From: Streptococcus oralis
GTDB lineage: Bacteria; Bacillota; Bacilli; Lactobacillales; Streptococcaceae
Direction of reading: 5' to 3'
Assembly: GCF_024399415.1 (NCBI RefSeq)
Contig: NZ_CP029257.1
Coordinates: 1,387,501-1,451,500, forward strand
DNA: 64,000 nt
This document shows positions 52,065-61,197 of this stretch, one piece after another. The notes under the pieces are model-generated. The model saw only the letters and a program-made list of their open reading frames with translations. It was not told the origin of the DNA and searched no databases. Every line of letters begins with the position of its first letter. The first letter of the stretch is position 1. The position numbers were made by a program, and so were the translations under genes.

Positions 52065-52852
52065 TAGTAGTCCCTCTTTTTCACTTCCTCAAAAATATCT
52101 GAAATCAATACCTTGAGATAGGTCCCCTTCATTCCTAGTGAACGACTCTCAATAATTCCCGCAGACTCCAATTTACGAAGCGCATTGACAATCACTGAGC
52201 GTGTAATGCCAATACGGTCTGCAATAACAGACGCAGTCAACTGCCCTTCATTTCCATCCAATTCAGCTAAAATAGCTGATACGGCACGAAGTTCTGAATA
52301 GGAAAGGGTGTTGACCGCCATAGTAACAGCTGTACGACGGCGAATATTTTTCTCATCTTCTTCACGTTGGAAGTTCAATAGTTGAATTCCCACAACCGTG
52401 CTCGCAATCTCGACAAGGATCAAATCTTCATCTTCAAATTTCTTATCATTGCGCCAAATGATCAACGAACCTAGGCGAATCCCTGATACATGAATCGGAG
52501 CGATGGTTGTCAACCCATCTGGAAAGTCCGCACGGCTCTCCACAGGGAAAATGGTCAAATCATGTTCAACAGGAAGATTGGCTTCCGTATCATAAATCAT
52601 GTTTGCCCCTTGTACATAGACCTCAGGGAAGGTTTTGGTTTGGAAGAACTGTTCTACACGGTCATTATTTGTCTTATAACGCATAAAGTAGCCCAAGAGA
52701 CGTCCCTTGTTATTCACAATACAAGCGTTACAGTCAATAATATCAGCTAACTGGCGTGTGATCGCATTGTAAGGAAGTTCATCTTGGAGTTGCTCTTCTG
52801 AGCGCTTTAGAATAGACGTGATTTTTCTTGTTTTTTCTAATAAATGTGCCAT
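52064..52852 (-). CDS. codY: Global nutritional repressor CodY
   Basis: 262 residues. An N-terminal GAF domain (about 1-155) senses branched-chain amino acids; a C-terminal winged helix holds [23 protein letters not shown] (about 204-226), the highly conserved CodY recognition helix. It represses amino-acid uptake and synthesis genes when nutrients are plentiful and is essential or nearly so in pneumococcus. RBS GAGGT precedes ATG 52852. Its promoter region carries a near-consensus CodY box. Confidence 0.97.
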   Translation of the reverse strand: MAHLLEKTRKITSILKRSEEQLQDELPYNAITRQLADIIDCNACIVNNKGRLLGYFMRYKTNNDRVEQFFQTKTFPEVYVQGANMIYDTEANLPVEHDLTIFPVESRADFPDGLTTIAPIHVSGIRLGSLIIWRNDKKFEDEDLILVEIASTVVGIQLLNFQREEDEKNIRRRTAVTMAVNTLSYSELRAVSAILAELDGNEGQLTASVIADRIGITRSVIVNALRKLESAGIIESRSLGMKGTYLKVLISDIFEEVKKRDY

Positions 52853-52878
52853 TTTTTACCTCGCATATAATCGCTTCC

Positions 52879-52887
52879 ATTATAACA
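52879..52887 (-). promoter_or_regulatory. codY promoter (extended -10)
   Basis: Minus strand TGT-TATAAT, about 27 bases before the codY ATG. Confidence 0.7.
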
Positions 52888-52908
52888 TAGAAAAGTCTTT
52901 ATTTCAAT

Positions 52909-52923
52909 AATTATCTGAAAATT
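52909..52923 (-). promoter_or_regulatory. CodY box upstream of codY
   Basis: AATTATCTGAAAATT matches the CodY consensus AATTTTCWGAAAATT at 14 of 15 positions. It lies just upstream of the -35 position, consistent with autoregulation. The rest of 52924-53100 shows no gene. Confidence 0.7.
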
Positions 52924-53103
52924 GCTTATTTAATTGCAATTTTGAACAGCAAAAATATTTTAGAAAAAAAGCGATTTTTTTATTGACATCCTATTTTATT
53001 TTTGATATCATAACATCATAAGAAGATGACATGATAAATCCCTTTCCGTTTCACCTATCCTTTACTATCACCATCTTCTTTTACTATCGGTCTCCTTATA
53101 TAT

Positions 53104-53134
53104 AAAAGCGATTCACAGTGTGAATCGCTTTTTT
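53104..53134 (-). terminator. cshA terminator
   Basis: AAAGCGATTCACA and TGTGAATCGCTTT form a 13-bp stem directly after the cshA stop; the T-tract on the minus strand is short (TTTTATATA). Confidence 0.75.
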
Positions 53135-54712
53135 CTATTTGTCTCCTTTGTTACGAATAACAAAGCCGGTCTTCTTTTCGCTTGAAGTGTTGCGAGGTTT
53201 TTTATTGTCTTTATTACGGTAACGTCTGTCTTTATCAAAACGATCGTTTCCACGACTGCCTTTTTTGAAATCATCACGGCGACCATTGCCGCGGCGATCA
53301 CGGTCTCGACGGTCGTCCCTACGACGGCCTCCACGACCTCCCTTACCTTTGCCACCGAATCCATTACCTGATGGTTTAAATGGCAGTGGTTTTTCACGCG
53401 CAATCTCCACTTCAGGAAGGCTGTCTGGATCTTGGACTGTCAGACTCAAGATATACATAGCCAATTCTTCTGGACTAAATTCTGCAGCTAACTTACGAGC
53501 ATCTTTAGTAAATTTTTCAAAGTTCCCACGAATGGCTTCGTCTGCGAAGTCTCGTTCGATTTTCTTGAGCGCTACTTGTTTCTTAGCTTGGAAGGCTTCC
53601 TCTGCACTTGCAGGTTTAAGACCTTTCATGCGCTTCTTGGTCAAGTTTTCGATGATTTGGAGATAGCCCATTTCATTTGGAGCTACGAAAGTAATGGATT
53701 GACCTGACTTACCAGCACGACCTGTACGACCGATACGGTGAACATAGCTTTCAGGATCTTGTGGAATATCGTAGTTGTAGACATGGGTCACACCTGAGAT
53801 ATCCAAACCACGCGCTGCAACGTCTGTCGCAACGAGAACATCTAGATTGCCATTTTTAAAATCCCGAAGGACACGAAGACGTTTGTTTTGGTCCAAATCA
53901 CCATGAATCCCTTCTGCACGGAAGCCACGAATTTTAAGTCCACGAGTCAATTCATCTACACGGCGTTTGGTACGACCAAATACGATAGCAAGCTCTGGTT
54001 GTTCCACATCCATAAGACGTGTCATGGTATCAAATTTCTCTTGTTCTTTGACACGGATATAGTACTGGTCCACCAGCTCTGTTGTCAATTCCTTTGCAGC
54101 AATCTTGACATGCTCAGGGTCCTTCATAAACTGAACACCAATACGTTTGATAGCATCTGGCATGGTTGCTGAAAAGAGCAAGGTTTGACGATTTTCAGGG
54201 ACACGGGAAATGATGGCTTCGATGTCTTCAAGGAAGCCCATATTGAGCATTTCATCCGCTTCGTCAAGGATGAGGGTTTCAATGTCTTGTAATTTCAAGG
54301 CCTTGCGTTTAATCAAGTCCAAGAGACGGCCTGGTGTTCCTACCACGATATGGGCACCAGATTTAAGGGCCTTGATTTGTTTTTCAATGCTGGAACCACC
54401 GTAAACTGAGCGAACTTTCACTCCCTTGCTACGGCCAAATCGGAAGAGTTCTTCTTGGCTTTGAACAGCGAGTTCACGAGTTGGAGCGATGACCAAGGCT
54501 TGGATGGTCGCTTCTTCTGTACGGATTTTTTCAAGGGTTGGCAAGCCAAAAGCTGCAGTTTTTCCTGTACCAGTCTGAGCTTGACCGATAACGTCTTTTC
54601 CTTCGAGAGCCAAGGGAATGGTCTGTTCTTGGATGGGACTGGCTTCTACAAATCCAGCTTTTTCAATCTCTGCTAGCAATTCAGCAGACAAGTTAAATTC
54701 ATTAAATTTCAC
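53135..54712 (-). CDS. cshA: DEAD-box RNA helicase CshA
   Basis: 525 residues. Helicase domain 1 (about 1-205): Q motif ASPIQEQTIP, motif I AQTGTGKTA, motif II DEAD, motif III SAT. Domain 2 (about 215-365): RGLDISGV and motif VI HRIGRTGR. A C-terminal region (about 365-430) is followed by an Arg/Gly/Asp/Lys-rich tail with GGKGKGGRGGRRR, an RNA-binding and degradosome-type extension. It unwinds structured RNA in mRNA decay and ribosome assembly. Own promoter with a long leader. Confidence 0.95.
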   Translation of the reverse strand: MKFNEFNLSAELLAEIEKAGFVEASPIQEQTIPLALEGKDVIGQAQTGTGKTAAFGLPTLEKIRTEEATIQALVIAPTRELAVQSQEELFRFGRSKGVKVRSVYGGSSIEKQIKALKSGAHIVVGTPGRLLDLIKRKALKLQDIETLILDEADEMLNMGFLEDIEAIISRVPENRQTLLFSATMPDAIKRIGVQFMKDPEHVKIAAKELTTELVDQYYIRVKEQEKFDTMTRLMDVEQPELAIVFGRTKRRVDELTRGLKIRGFRAEGIHGDLDQNKRLRVLRDFKNGNLDVLVATDVAARGLDISGVTHVYNYDIPQDPESYVHRIGRTGRAGKSGQSITFVAPNEMGYLQIIENLTKKRMKGLKPASAEEAFQAKKQVALKKIERDFADEAIRGNFEKFTKDARKLAAEFSPEELAMYILSLTVQDPDSLPEVEIAREKPLPFKPSGNGFGGKGKGGRGGRRRDDRRDRDRRGNGRRDDFKKGSRGNDRFDKDRRYRNKDNKKPRNTSSEKKTGFVIRNKGDK

Positions 54713-54730
54713 GTTATTCTTCTTTCTAAA

Positions 54731-54747
54731 GGTGGTGCGAAGCCACC
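54731..54747 (-). other. Hairpin in the cshA leader
   Basis: GGTGG and CCACC flank a 7-base loop, about 20 bases before the cshA ATG in a leader of about 140 bases. A structured 5' UTR is common for cold-shock helicases; no known riboswitch was recognised. Confidence 0.4.
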
Positions 54748-54860
54748 CTATAGGGCTTTAGTTTATACTTTTCTTTTCATGACGTATCTTCAACAAAAAT
54801 GAGATACCGTGTTGCTTCTTTTCCACGAAAGAAAAGTACTAGTTTCTTTGCAACCTATCT

Positions 54861-54869
54861 AGTATAACA
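54861..54869 (-). promoter_or_regulatory. cshA promoter (extended -10)
   Basis: Minus strand TGT-TATACT. Confidence 0.65.
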
Positions 54870-54908
54870 CAAGAGCGGGGCAAAAGATAGTAGAATCCTT
54901 AAGGAAAA

Positions 54909-56135
54909 TCATGTAAGCGGTTTTTGGATTTCCTTTTTGATTGAACGACCTAGATAATAAGACAAAGCCAAGGCTATACTATATAAAATGAGAAAAACGA
55001 ACAAGGTTTGTGTGTAAGAATGAGCTATTTTATAAGTCTCTGCTAATAAAATAGGCCCTGCTAAACCAGCCATTGCCCAAGCTGTTAAAATATATCCATG
55101 CAGAGCGGCCAATTCCTTGGTTCCAAAAATATCACTGAGATAAGCCGGAATCAATGAAAAACCAGCTCCATAGCAAGTCATCAAAATAGACATAGCGACT
55201 ACAAATAAAACGGATTCTGTAAAGAGCCAAAGTGAGAGAGAAAAGAAAAGATTGACAAGCAGTAATATACTAAAGGTTAGAGGGCGACCGATATAGTCAG
55301 ATAAACTCGCCCAGAGCAAACGACCAAACCCATTGAAAATCCCTAAAACGCCCACCATTACTGCTGCATGACTTGTAGACAAGCCAGCCATCTCCTGTGC
55401 CATTGGCGATGCCGCTGATATTAAGCCTAAACCACAAGCTATGTTGATAAAGAAAATAATCCAAAGTATATAAAACCGATTGCTTTTCAGGGCCTGATTC
55501 GCAGCCATTCCTTGCGTCAAAGAGACTGTTTTTTCTTTCCCTGAAACAGATAAAATTGCAAGCTCTTGCTCATTTGGACGCTTAATGAATTGTGAAGCTA
55601 GGAGCATGATAATAAAGTAACTTGCACCTAAAATATAAAAAGTTTCTACAAGCCCTACCCCTGCGATGAGATGTTGCGCTATGGGACTAGTCAATAAAGA
55701 AGCAAAACCAAACCCCATAATCGCTAAACCTGTTGCGAGACCACGTTTATCAGGAAACCATTTTATAATCGTTGACACAGGGGTAATATAGCCTGCTCCC
55801 AAACCAAGCCCACCTAAAATACCATAAGCGAGATACAACAACCACAGCTCCTGACGGTCTATTGCAAATCCTGTTAAGATATTTCCACCTGCGTATAGAA
55901 AAGCAGATAGACTCCCCATGACTCTCGGACCAAATTTTTCTACCAAACGCCCCATAAATGCAGCCGATAATCCCAAACAAAAGATTGCTAGACTAAAGGC
56001 AAAGGCAACAGAAGCCTGATCCCATCCCGTTTTTTCAATAATAGGGTTGCGATAAACACTCCAAGCATAAGTCGAACCCAGCATTAAGTGTAAAATGACC
56101 CCAGCAAAGGCAATAATATAACGATTCGATTTCAT
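54909..56135 (-). CDS. MFS transporter, oxalate/formate antiporter (OFA) family
   Basis: 408 residues, 12 predicted helices in two halves with a central loop (about 195-215, FIKRPNEQELAILSVSGKEK). Family motifs include GRLVEKFGPRVMG in loop 2-3 (about 62-74), YGILGGLGLGAGYITPVSTI (about 109-128) and WFPDKRGLATGLAIMGFGF. OFA members exchange or import small carboxylates, but the substrate here is unknown and oxalate is not implied. RBS AGGAGG precedes ATG 56135. Divergent from the flavoprotein gene, with about 190 bases between them. Confidence 0.88.
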   Translation of the reverse strand: MKSNRYIIAFAGVILHLMLGSTYAWSVYRNPIIEKTGWDQASVAFAFSLAIFCLGLSAAFMGRLVEKFGPRVMGSLSAFLYAGGNILTGFAIDRQELWLLYLAYGILGGLGLGAGYITPVSTIIKWFPDKRGLATGLAIMGFGFASLLTSPIAQHLIAGVGLVETFYILGASYFIIMLLASQFIKRPNEQELAILSVSGKEKTVSLTQGMAANQALKSNRFYILWIIFFINIACGLGLISAASPMAQEMAGLSTSHAAVMVGVLGIFNGFGRLLWASLSDYIGRPLTFSILLLVNLFFSLSLWLFTESVLFVVAMSILMTCYGAGFSLIPAYLSDIFGTKELAALHGYILTAWAMAGLAGPILLAETYKIAHSYTQTLFVFLILYSIALALSYYLGRSIKKEIQKPLT

Positions 56136-56294
56136 AAAACCTCCTATTTTCGAACATTTATTCTATTTTATATAAAAATAGATAGGATTTTAGTTTATCA
56201 AGCTTGTCAAAAAATTACTAGTTTTTTGTTTGGAAAGCGTTTTTATCTTTTTCTGTCTTTCCCGTAGCAGATTTGTGCAAAAAGTTTTTTCTTA

Positions 56295-56303
56295 TGCTAG
56301 AAT
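56295..56303 (+). promoter_or_regulatory. Promoter of the RclA-like gene
   Basis: Extended -10 TGC-TAGAAT, followed by AATAGGAGG and the ATG at 56328. Confidence 0.65.
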
Positions 56304-56327
56304 GAAAATCGAATAGGAGGACTATAA

Positions 56328-57644
56328 ATGTTAACATATGATTTAATTGTTATTGGATTTGGTAAAGCTGGGAAGACACTGGCTGGTAAACTAGCTTCAG
56401 CTGGCAAAAAAGTTGCCCTCGTTGAACGTAGCAAAGCTATGTACGGTGGAACTTGTATCAACATCGGATGTATCCCAACTAAAACCTTGCTAGTTGCTGC
56501 TGAGAAAGATTTGTCTTTTGAAGATGTCATTGCTACCAAAAATACTATCACTAGTCGCCTCAATGGTAAAAACTATGCTACTGTTGCTGGTACAGGTGTG
56601 GATATCTTTGATGCGGAAGCTCACTTCCTTTCAAATAAAGTCATCGAAATCCAAGCAGGTGATGAAAAACAAGAACTGACTGCTGAAATTATCGTTATCA
56701 ATACCGGTGCCGTTTCAAACGTCTTGCCAATCCCTGGACTTGCTACAAGTAAGAATGTCTTTGACTCAACAGGTATCCAAAACTTGGATAAATTGCCTGA
56801 AAAACTTGGTGTCCTTGGTGGCGGAAATATCGGTCTTGAATTTGCAGGCCTTTACAACAAACTTGGAAGCAAGGTTACAGTCCTAGATGCCTTGGATACT
56901 TTCCTACCTCGTGCAGAACCTTCCATCGCAGCTCTTGCTAAGCAATACATGGAAGAAGACGGTATTGAATTGCTTCAAAACATCCGTACCACTGAAATCA
57001 AAAACGACGGTGACCAAGTCCTTGTCGTAACTGAAAACGAAACTTACCGCTTCGATGCCCTTCTCTACGCAACTGGACGTAAACCGAATGTAGAACCACT
57101 TCAACTTGAATATACAGATATCGAACTTACTGAACGTGGTGCTATCAAAGTAGACAAACATTGTCAAACAAACGTTCCTGGTGTCTTTGCAGTCGGAGAC
57201 GTCAACGGTGGACCACAATTTACCTACATCTCACTTGATGACTTCCGTGTTGTCTATAGTTACCTTGCTGGAGATGGTAGCTACACACTTGAAGACCGTC
57301 TCAATGTACCAAACACCATGTTCATCACACCTGCACTTTCACAAGTTGGTTTGACGGAAAGCCAAGCAGCTGATTTGAAACTCCCATACGCTGTCAAGGA
57401 AATCCCTGTTGCTGCCATGCCTCGTGGTCACGTAAACGGAGACCTTCGCGGAGCTTTCAAAGCTGTTGTCAATACTGAAACTAAAGAGATTCTTGGTGCA
57501 AGCATCTTCTCAGAAGGTTCTCAAGAAATCATCAACATCATCACTGTTGCAATGGACAACAAGATTCCTTACACTTACTTCACAAAACAGATCTTCACTC
57601 ACCCAACCTTGGCTGAGAACTTGAATGACTTGTTTGCGATTTAA
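56328..57644 (+). CDS. Pyridine nucleotide-disulfide oxidoreductase, RclA-like
   Basis: 438-residue flavoprotein. FAD-binding GFGKAG (about 10-15), redox pair YGGTCINIGCIP (Cys43, Cys48), NAD(P) loop GVLGGGNIGLEFAG (about 165-178), second FAD motif GVFAVGDVNGGPQ, and a C-terminal dimer domain with the catalytic FTHPTLAENL (His-Glu pair). The N-terminal half closely resembles E. coli RclA, a flavin-dependent Cu(II) reductase that protects against hypochlorite and copper, rather than dihydrolipoamide or glutathione reductase. That function is inferred by motif similarity only. It would fit an organism making H2O2 and meeting host HOCl. Confidence 0.88.
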   Translation: MLTYDLIVIGFGKAGKTLAGKLASAGKKVALVERSKAMYGGTCINIGCIPTKTLLVAAEKDLSFEDVIATKNTITSRLNGKNYATVAGTGVDIFDAEAHFLSNKVIEIQAGDEKQELTAEIIVINTGAVSNVLPIPGLATSKNVFDSTGIQNLDKLPEKLGVLGGGNIGLEFAGLYNKLGSKVTVLDALDTFLPRAEPSIAALAKQYMEEDGIELLQNIRTTEIKNDGDQVLVVTENETYRFDALLYATGRKPNVEPLQLEYTDIELTERGAIKVDKHCQTNVPGVFAVGDVNGGPQFTYISLDDFRVVYSYLAGDGSYTLEDRLNVPNTMFITPALSQVGLTESQAADLKLPYAVKEIPVAAMPRGHVNGDLRGAFKAVVNTETKEILGASIFSEGSQEIINIITVAMDNKIPYTYFTKQIFTHPTLAENLNDLFAI

Positions 57645-57665
57645 GTTGAGACTGATTTGTTAGCT

Positions 57666-57690
57666 AACAGCCCTCTTCGGGCTGTTTTTG
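57666..57690 (+). terminator. Terminator of the RclA-like gene
   Basis: CAGCCC and GGGCTG with a TCTTC loop, then T5. Confidence 0.9.
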
Positions 57691-57705
57691 TTTCTGCGAA
57701 ATCTC

Positions 57706-57810
57706 ATACTCTTCGAAAATCAAATTCAAACTACGTCAGCTTCACCTTGCCGTACTCAAGTACAGCCTGCGGCTAGCTTCCTAGTTTGCTCTTTGATTTT
57801 CATTGAGTAT
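57706..57810. repeat. BOX element (boxA-boxC type)
   Basis: Left end ATACTCTTCGAAAATC with CTACGTCAGCTTCACCTTGC corresponds to boxA (the BOX-PCR primer region), and GCCTGCGGCTAGCTTCCTAG with TTTGATTTTCATTGAGTAT is boxC. boxB is absent or reduced to a short segment. It lies between the RclA-like terminator and the murT promoter and adds no coding sequence. Confidence 0.92.
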
Positions 57811-57834
57811 CAAATCTGTCTTTTCCCTCTTTTA

Positions 57835-57843
57835 TGATATAAT
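57835..57843 (+). promoter_or_regulatory. murT-gatD promoter, abutting the ATG
   Basis: TGA-TATAAT, a perfect -10 hexamer ending 6 bases before the ATG at 57850; the start site would fall at the ATG. It lies about 25 bases after a BOX element. Confidence 0.7.
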
Positions 57844-57849
57844 AGAAAC

Positions 57850-59193
57850 ATGAAATTAAAAACTACTTTGGGCCTTCTTGCTGGGCGTTCTTCTCACTTC
57901 ATCTTGAACCGTCTTGGTCGTGGAAGTACGCTCCCAGGAAAACTTGCCCTCCAATTTGATAAAGATATTTTACAAAATCTAGCTAAGAACTACGAGATTG
58001 TCGTGGTCACTGGAACCAACGGGAAAACCCTGACAACTGCTCTCACTGTCGGCATTTTAAAAGAAGTCTATGGTCAGGTTCTGACCAATCCTAGCGGTGC
58101 CAATATGATTACAGGGATTACAACAACCTTCTTGACCGCCAAATCTTCTAAAACTGGAAAAAACATTGCCGTCCTCGAAATTGATGAGGCCAGCCTATCT
58201 CGTATCTGTGACTACATCCATCCTAGCCTTTTTGTCATCACTAATATCTTCCGCGATCAGATGGACCGATACGGTGAGATCTATACGACCTACAACATGA
58301 TTTTGGATGCCATTCGTAAGGTGCCTACGGCTACTGTTCTCCTCAATGGTGACAGTCCGCTTTTCTACAAGCCAGCTATTCCAAATCCTGTTCAGTATTT
58401 TGGTTTTGACTTGGAGAAAGGGCCAGCCCAACTTGCTCACTACAATACTGAAGGTATTCTCTGCCCTGACTGTCAAGGCATCCTCAAATATGAGCACAAT
58501 ACCTATGCCAACTTGGGGGCCTATATCTGCGAAAATTGTGGCTGCAAACGTCCTGACTTGGACTACCGTCTGACAGAACTGGTTGAGTTGACCAACAATC
58601 GCTCTCGCTTTGTCATTGACGGCCAAGAATACGGCATCCAAATCGGTGGACTCTATAATATCTACAATGCCCTTGCTGCGGTTGCTATTGCCCGTTTCCT
58701 CGGTGCTGATTCACAACTGATCAAGCAAGGATTTGACAAGAGCCGTGCTGTCTTTGGACGCCAGGAGACCTTCCATATCGGTGATAAGGAATGTACTCTT
58801 GTCTTGATTAAGAATCCAGTCGGTGCTACCCAAGCTATCGAGATGATCAAACTAGCTCCTTATCCATTTAGCCTATCTGTCCTTCTCAACGCCAACTATG
58901 CTGATGGGATTGATACTAGCTGGATTTGGGATGCTGACTTTGAACAAATCACTGACATGGACATTCCTGAAATCAACGCTGGCGGTGTTCGTCATTCTGA
59001 AATCGCTCGTCGTCTACGGGTAACGGGCTACCCAGCTGATAAAATCACTGAGACAAGTAGTCTGGAACAAGTTCTCAAGACCATTGAGAACCAAGATTGT
59101 AAGCATGCCTATATCCTAGCAACCTATACTGCTATGCTTGAATTCCGCGAACTGCTGGCTAGTCGTCAGATTGTTAGAAAGGAGATGAACTGA
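57850..59193 (+). CDS. murT: Lipid II isoglutaminyl synthase, MurT subunit
   Basis: 447 residues. Mur-ligase-like ATP domain with [11 protein letters not shown] (about 56-66), a Cys4 zinc ribbon (CPDC about 204-207 and CENC about 226-229), and a C-terminal DUF1727 domain from about 315 ([18 protein letters not shown]). With GatD it amidates the alpha-carboxyl of D-Glu in lipid II, needed for peptidoglycan cross-linking in pneumococcus. No Shine-Dalgarno precedes the ATG and the -10 is 6 bases away, so the operon probably starts with a leaderless mRNA. The stop overlaps the gatD ATG. Confidence 0.95.
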   Translation: MKLKTTLGLLAGRSSHFILNRLGRGSTLPGKLALQFDKDILQNLAKNYEIVVVTGTNGKTLTTALTVGILKEVYGQVLTNPSGANMITGITTTFLTAKSSKTGKNIAVLEIDEASLSRICDYIHPSLFVITNIFRDQMDRYGEIYTTYNMILDAIRKVPTATVLLNGDSPLFYKPAIPNPVQYFGFDLEKGPAQLAHYNTEGILCPDCQGILKYEHNTYANLGAYICENCGCKRPDLDYRLTELVELTNNRSRFVIDGQEYGIQIGGLYNIYNALAAVAIARFLGADSQLIKQGFDKSRAVFGRQETFHIGDKECTLVLIKNPVGATQAIEMIKLAPYPFSLSVLLNANYADGIDTSWIWDADFEQITDMDIPEINAGGVRHSEIARRLRVTGYPADKITETSSLEQVLKTIENQDCKHAYILATYTAMLEFRELLASRQIVRKEMN

Positions 59194-59975
59194 TGGTTTA
59201 TACTTCACTTTCCTCAAAAGCTGGCAACTACCCTTATCAGCTCAACATCGCCCACCTCTATGGAAACCTTATGAATACCTACGGGGATAATGGAAACATC
59301 CTCATGCTCAAGTATGTGGCTGAAAAACTAGGGGCCCATGTGACGGTTGACATCGTTTCACTTCATGATGACTTTGATGAAAATCACTACGACATCGCCT
59401 TTTTCGGTGGTGGTCAAGACTTTGAACAAAGTATTATCGCTGGAGACCTTCCTGCTAAAAAAGAGAGCATTGACAACTACATCCAAAACGACGGCGTAGT
59501 TCTAGCCATCTGCGGTGGTTTCCAACTATTGGGCCAATATTATGTTGAGGCTTCAGGTAAACGCATCGAAGGGCTCGGTGTCATGGGACATTATACCCTC
59601 AACCAAACCAACAACCGCTTTATCGGTGACATCAAGATTCACAATGAAGACTTCGATGAAACCTACTATGGCTTTGAAAATCATCAAGGTCGCACCTTCC
59701 TCTCAGATGACCAAAAACCACTGGGACAGGTGGTCTATGGAAATGGAAACAACGAAGAAAAGGTCGGCGAAGGGGTTCATTATAAGAACGTCTTTGGTTC
59801 CTACTTCCACGGACCTATCCTCTCTCGTAATGCCAATCTGGCTTATCGCCTCGTCACTACTGCTCTCAAGAAGAAATACGGTCAGGATATCCAACTCCCT
59901 GCCTATGAGAACATCCTCAGTCAAGAAATCGCTGAAGAATACAGCGACGTCAAAAGCAAGGCTGACTTTTCTTAA
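59193..59975 (+). CDS. gatD: Lipid II isoglutaminyl synthase, glutaminase subunit GatD
   Basis: 260-residue class I glutamine amidotransferase of the CobB/CobQ type. It releases ammonia from Gln for MurT. The nucleophile Cys is in [11 protein letters not shown] (about 104-114); the late His is in GSYFHGPIL (about 207-215). [14 protein letters not shown] near the N-terminus matches the GatD/CobB start. Its ATG overlaps the murT TGA (TGATG), so the subunits are made in step; AAAGGAG lies just upstream. A terminator follows. Confidence 0.96.
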   Translation: MVYTSLSSKAGNYPYQLNIAHLYGNLMNTYGDNGNILMLKYVAEKLGAHVTVDIVSLHDDFDENHYDIAFFGGGQDFEQSIIAGDLPAKKESIDNYIQNDGVVLAICGGFQLLGQYYVEASGKRIEGLGVMGHYTLNQTNNRFIGDIKIHNEDFDETYYGFENHQGRTFLSDDQKPLGQVVYGNGNNEEKVGEGVHYKNVFGSYFHGPILSRNANLAYRLVTTALKKKYGQDIQLPAYENILSQEIAEEYSDVKSKADFS

Positions 59976-59993
59976 ACTAAGGAAAATTATATC

Positions 59994-60027
59994 AAAGAAC
60001 TCCCCTATCTTGTCGGAGTTCTTTTTG
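59994..60027 (+). terminator. Terminator of murT-gatD
   Basis: AAAGAACTCC and GGAGTTCTTT around an 11-base loop, followed by T-rich sequence. Confidence 0.85.
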
Positions 60028-60049
60028 CCTGTTCTTTTACCCTTCTCCC

Positions 60050-60078
60050 TTGCATTTTCTCTCTTTTTTTGCCAAAAT
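60050..60078 (+). promoter_or_regulatory. pepQ promoter
   Basis: TTGCAT (60050-60055), 17 bases ending in TGC, CAAAAT (60073-60078); start site about 18 bases before the ATG at 60103. Confidence 0.6.
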
Positions 60079-60102
60079 AGAGGGGTAGAAAGAAGGTAGC
60101 AT

Positions 60103-61185
60103 ATGTCTAAATTACAACAAATCCTAACATATCTTGAATCAGAAAAACTAGACGTCGCTGTCGTATCTGACCCCGTCACTATCAATTACCTCACTGGCTT
60201 TTACAGTGATCCCCATGAACGCCAAATGTTCCTCTTTGTCCTAGCAAATCAGGAACCGCTTCTCTTCGTTCCAGCCCTTGAAGTAGAGCGTGCAACAAGC
60301 ACTGTTTCCTTCCCAGTTATGGGCTATGTGGACTCTGAAAACCCTTGGAAGAAAATCCAAAATGCCTTGCCACAGTTAGACTTCAGACGTGTGGCAGTCG
60401 AGTTTGACAATCTCATCTTAACCAAATACCATGGTTTGAAAACAGTTTTTGAAACTGCTGAGTTTGAAAACCTCACTCCTCGCATCCAACGCATGCGCCT
60501 CATCAAATCAGCTGATGAAGTGCAAAAAATGATGGTTGCTGGTCTCTATGCTGATAAGGCGGTTAAAGTTGGTTTTGACAATATTTCTCTTGATAAGACT
60601 GAGACAGATATCATTGCACAAATCGACTTTGCCATGAAGCATGAAGGCTATGAAATGAGCTTTGATACCATGGTCTTGACTGGTGATAACGCTGCAAATC
60701 CACACGGTATCCCTGGAGCAAACAAGGTCGAAAAGGATGCCCTTCTCCTCTTTGACCTCGGTGTCATGGTCAATGGCTACGCCTCAGATATGACTCGTAC
60801 GATCGCTGTCGGCAAACCAGACCAATTCAAAAAAGATATTTACAACTTGACCCTTGAAGCCCAACAAGCTGCCCTTGACTTTATCAATCCAGGTGTGACT
60901 GCCCATGAAGTGGACCGCGCCGCCCGTGAAGTCATCGAAAAAGCGGGCTACGGTGAGTACTTCAACCACCGTCTCGGTCACGGTATCGGTATGGATGTCC
61001 ACGAATTTCCATCTATCATGGAAGGAAACGACATGGTCATCGAAGAAGGCATGTGCTTCTCTGTTGAACCAGGTATCTATATCCCTGGAAAAGTCGGTGT
61101 CCGTATCGAAGACTGCGGTGTCGTCACTAAGGATGGCTTTGACCTCTTCACCAGCACCAGCAAAGACTTGCTTTATTTTGATTAA
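60103..61185 (+). CDS. pepQ: Xaa-Pro dipeptidase PepQ
   Basis: 360-residue M24 metallopeptidase hydrolysing X-Pro dipeptides from imported peptides. N-terminal creatinase-like domain (about 1-130) and a pita-bread catalytic domain. The five metal ligands are seen in LLFDLGVMVNGYASDMTRT (two Asp), HRLGHGIGMDVHEFP (His), EEGMCFSVEPGIY (Glu) and GVRIEDCGVV (Glu). RBS GAAGG precedes ATG 60103. Only 12 bases separate it from the next gene, with no terminator between. Confidence 0.96.
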   Translation: MSKLQQILTYLESEKLDVAVVSDPVTINYLTGFYSDPHERQMFLFVLANQEPLLFVPALEVERATSTVSFPVMGYVDSENPWKKIQNALPQLDFRRVAVEFDNLILTKYHGLKTVFETAEFENLTPRIQRMRLIKSADEVQKMMVAGLYADKAVKVGFDNISLDKTETDIIAQIDFAMKHEGYEMSFDTMVLTGDNAANPHGIPGANKVEKDALLLFDLGVMVNGYASDMTRTIAVGKPDQFKKDIYNLTLEAQQAALDFINPGVTAHEVDRAAREVIEKAGYGEYFNHRLGHGIGMDVHEFPSIMEGNDMVIEEGMCFSVEPGIYIPGKVGVRIEDCGVVTKDGFDLFTSTSKDLLYFD

Positions 61186-61197
61186 TGGTATTATTTT

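Noticed and set aside
53265..53666. Plus-strand frame opposite cshA rich in Arg and Pro
   Set aside because: It mirrors the Arg/Gly/Asp-rich tail codons of cshA on the other strand; no promoter or ribosome site.
56240..56256. cre-like sequence (TTGGAAAGCGTTTTTA) upstream of the RclA-like gene
   Set aside because: The spacing between TG and the central CG is one base too long for the CcpA consensus.
59515..60099. 194-residue frame overlapping gatD and running past its terminator
   Set aside because: Met/Ser/Lys-biased shadow of gatD; gatD has its catalytic motifs intact and the frame crosses the gatD terminator.
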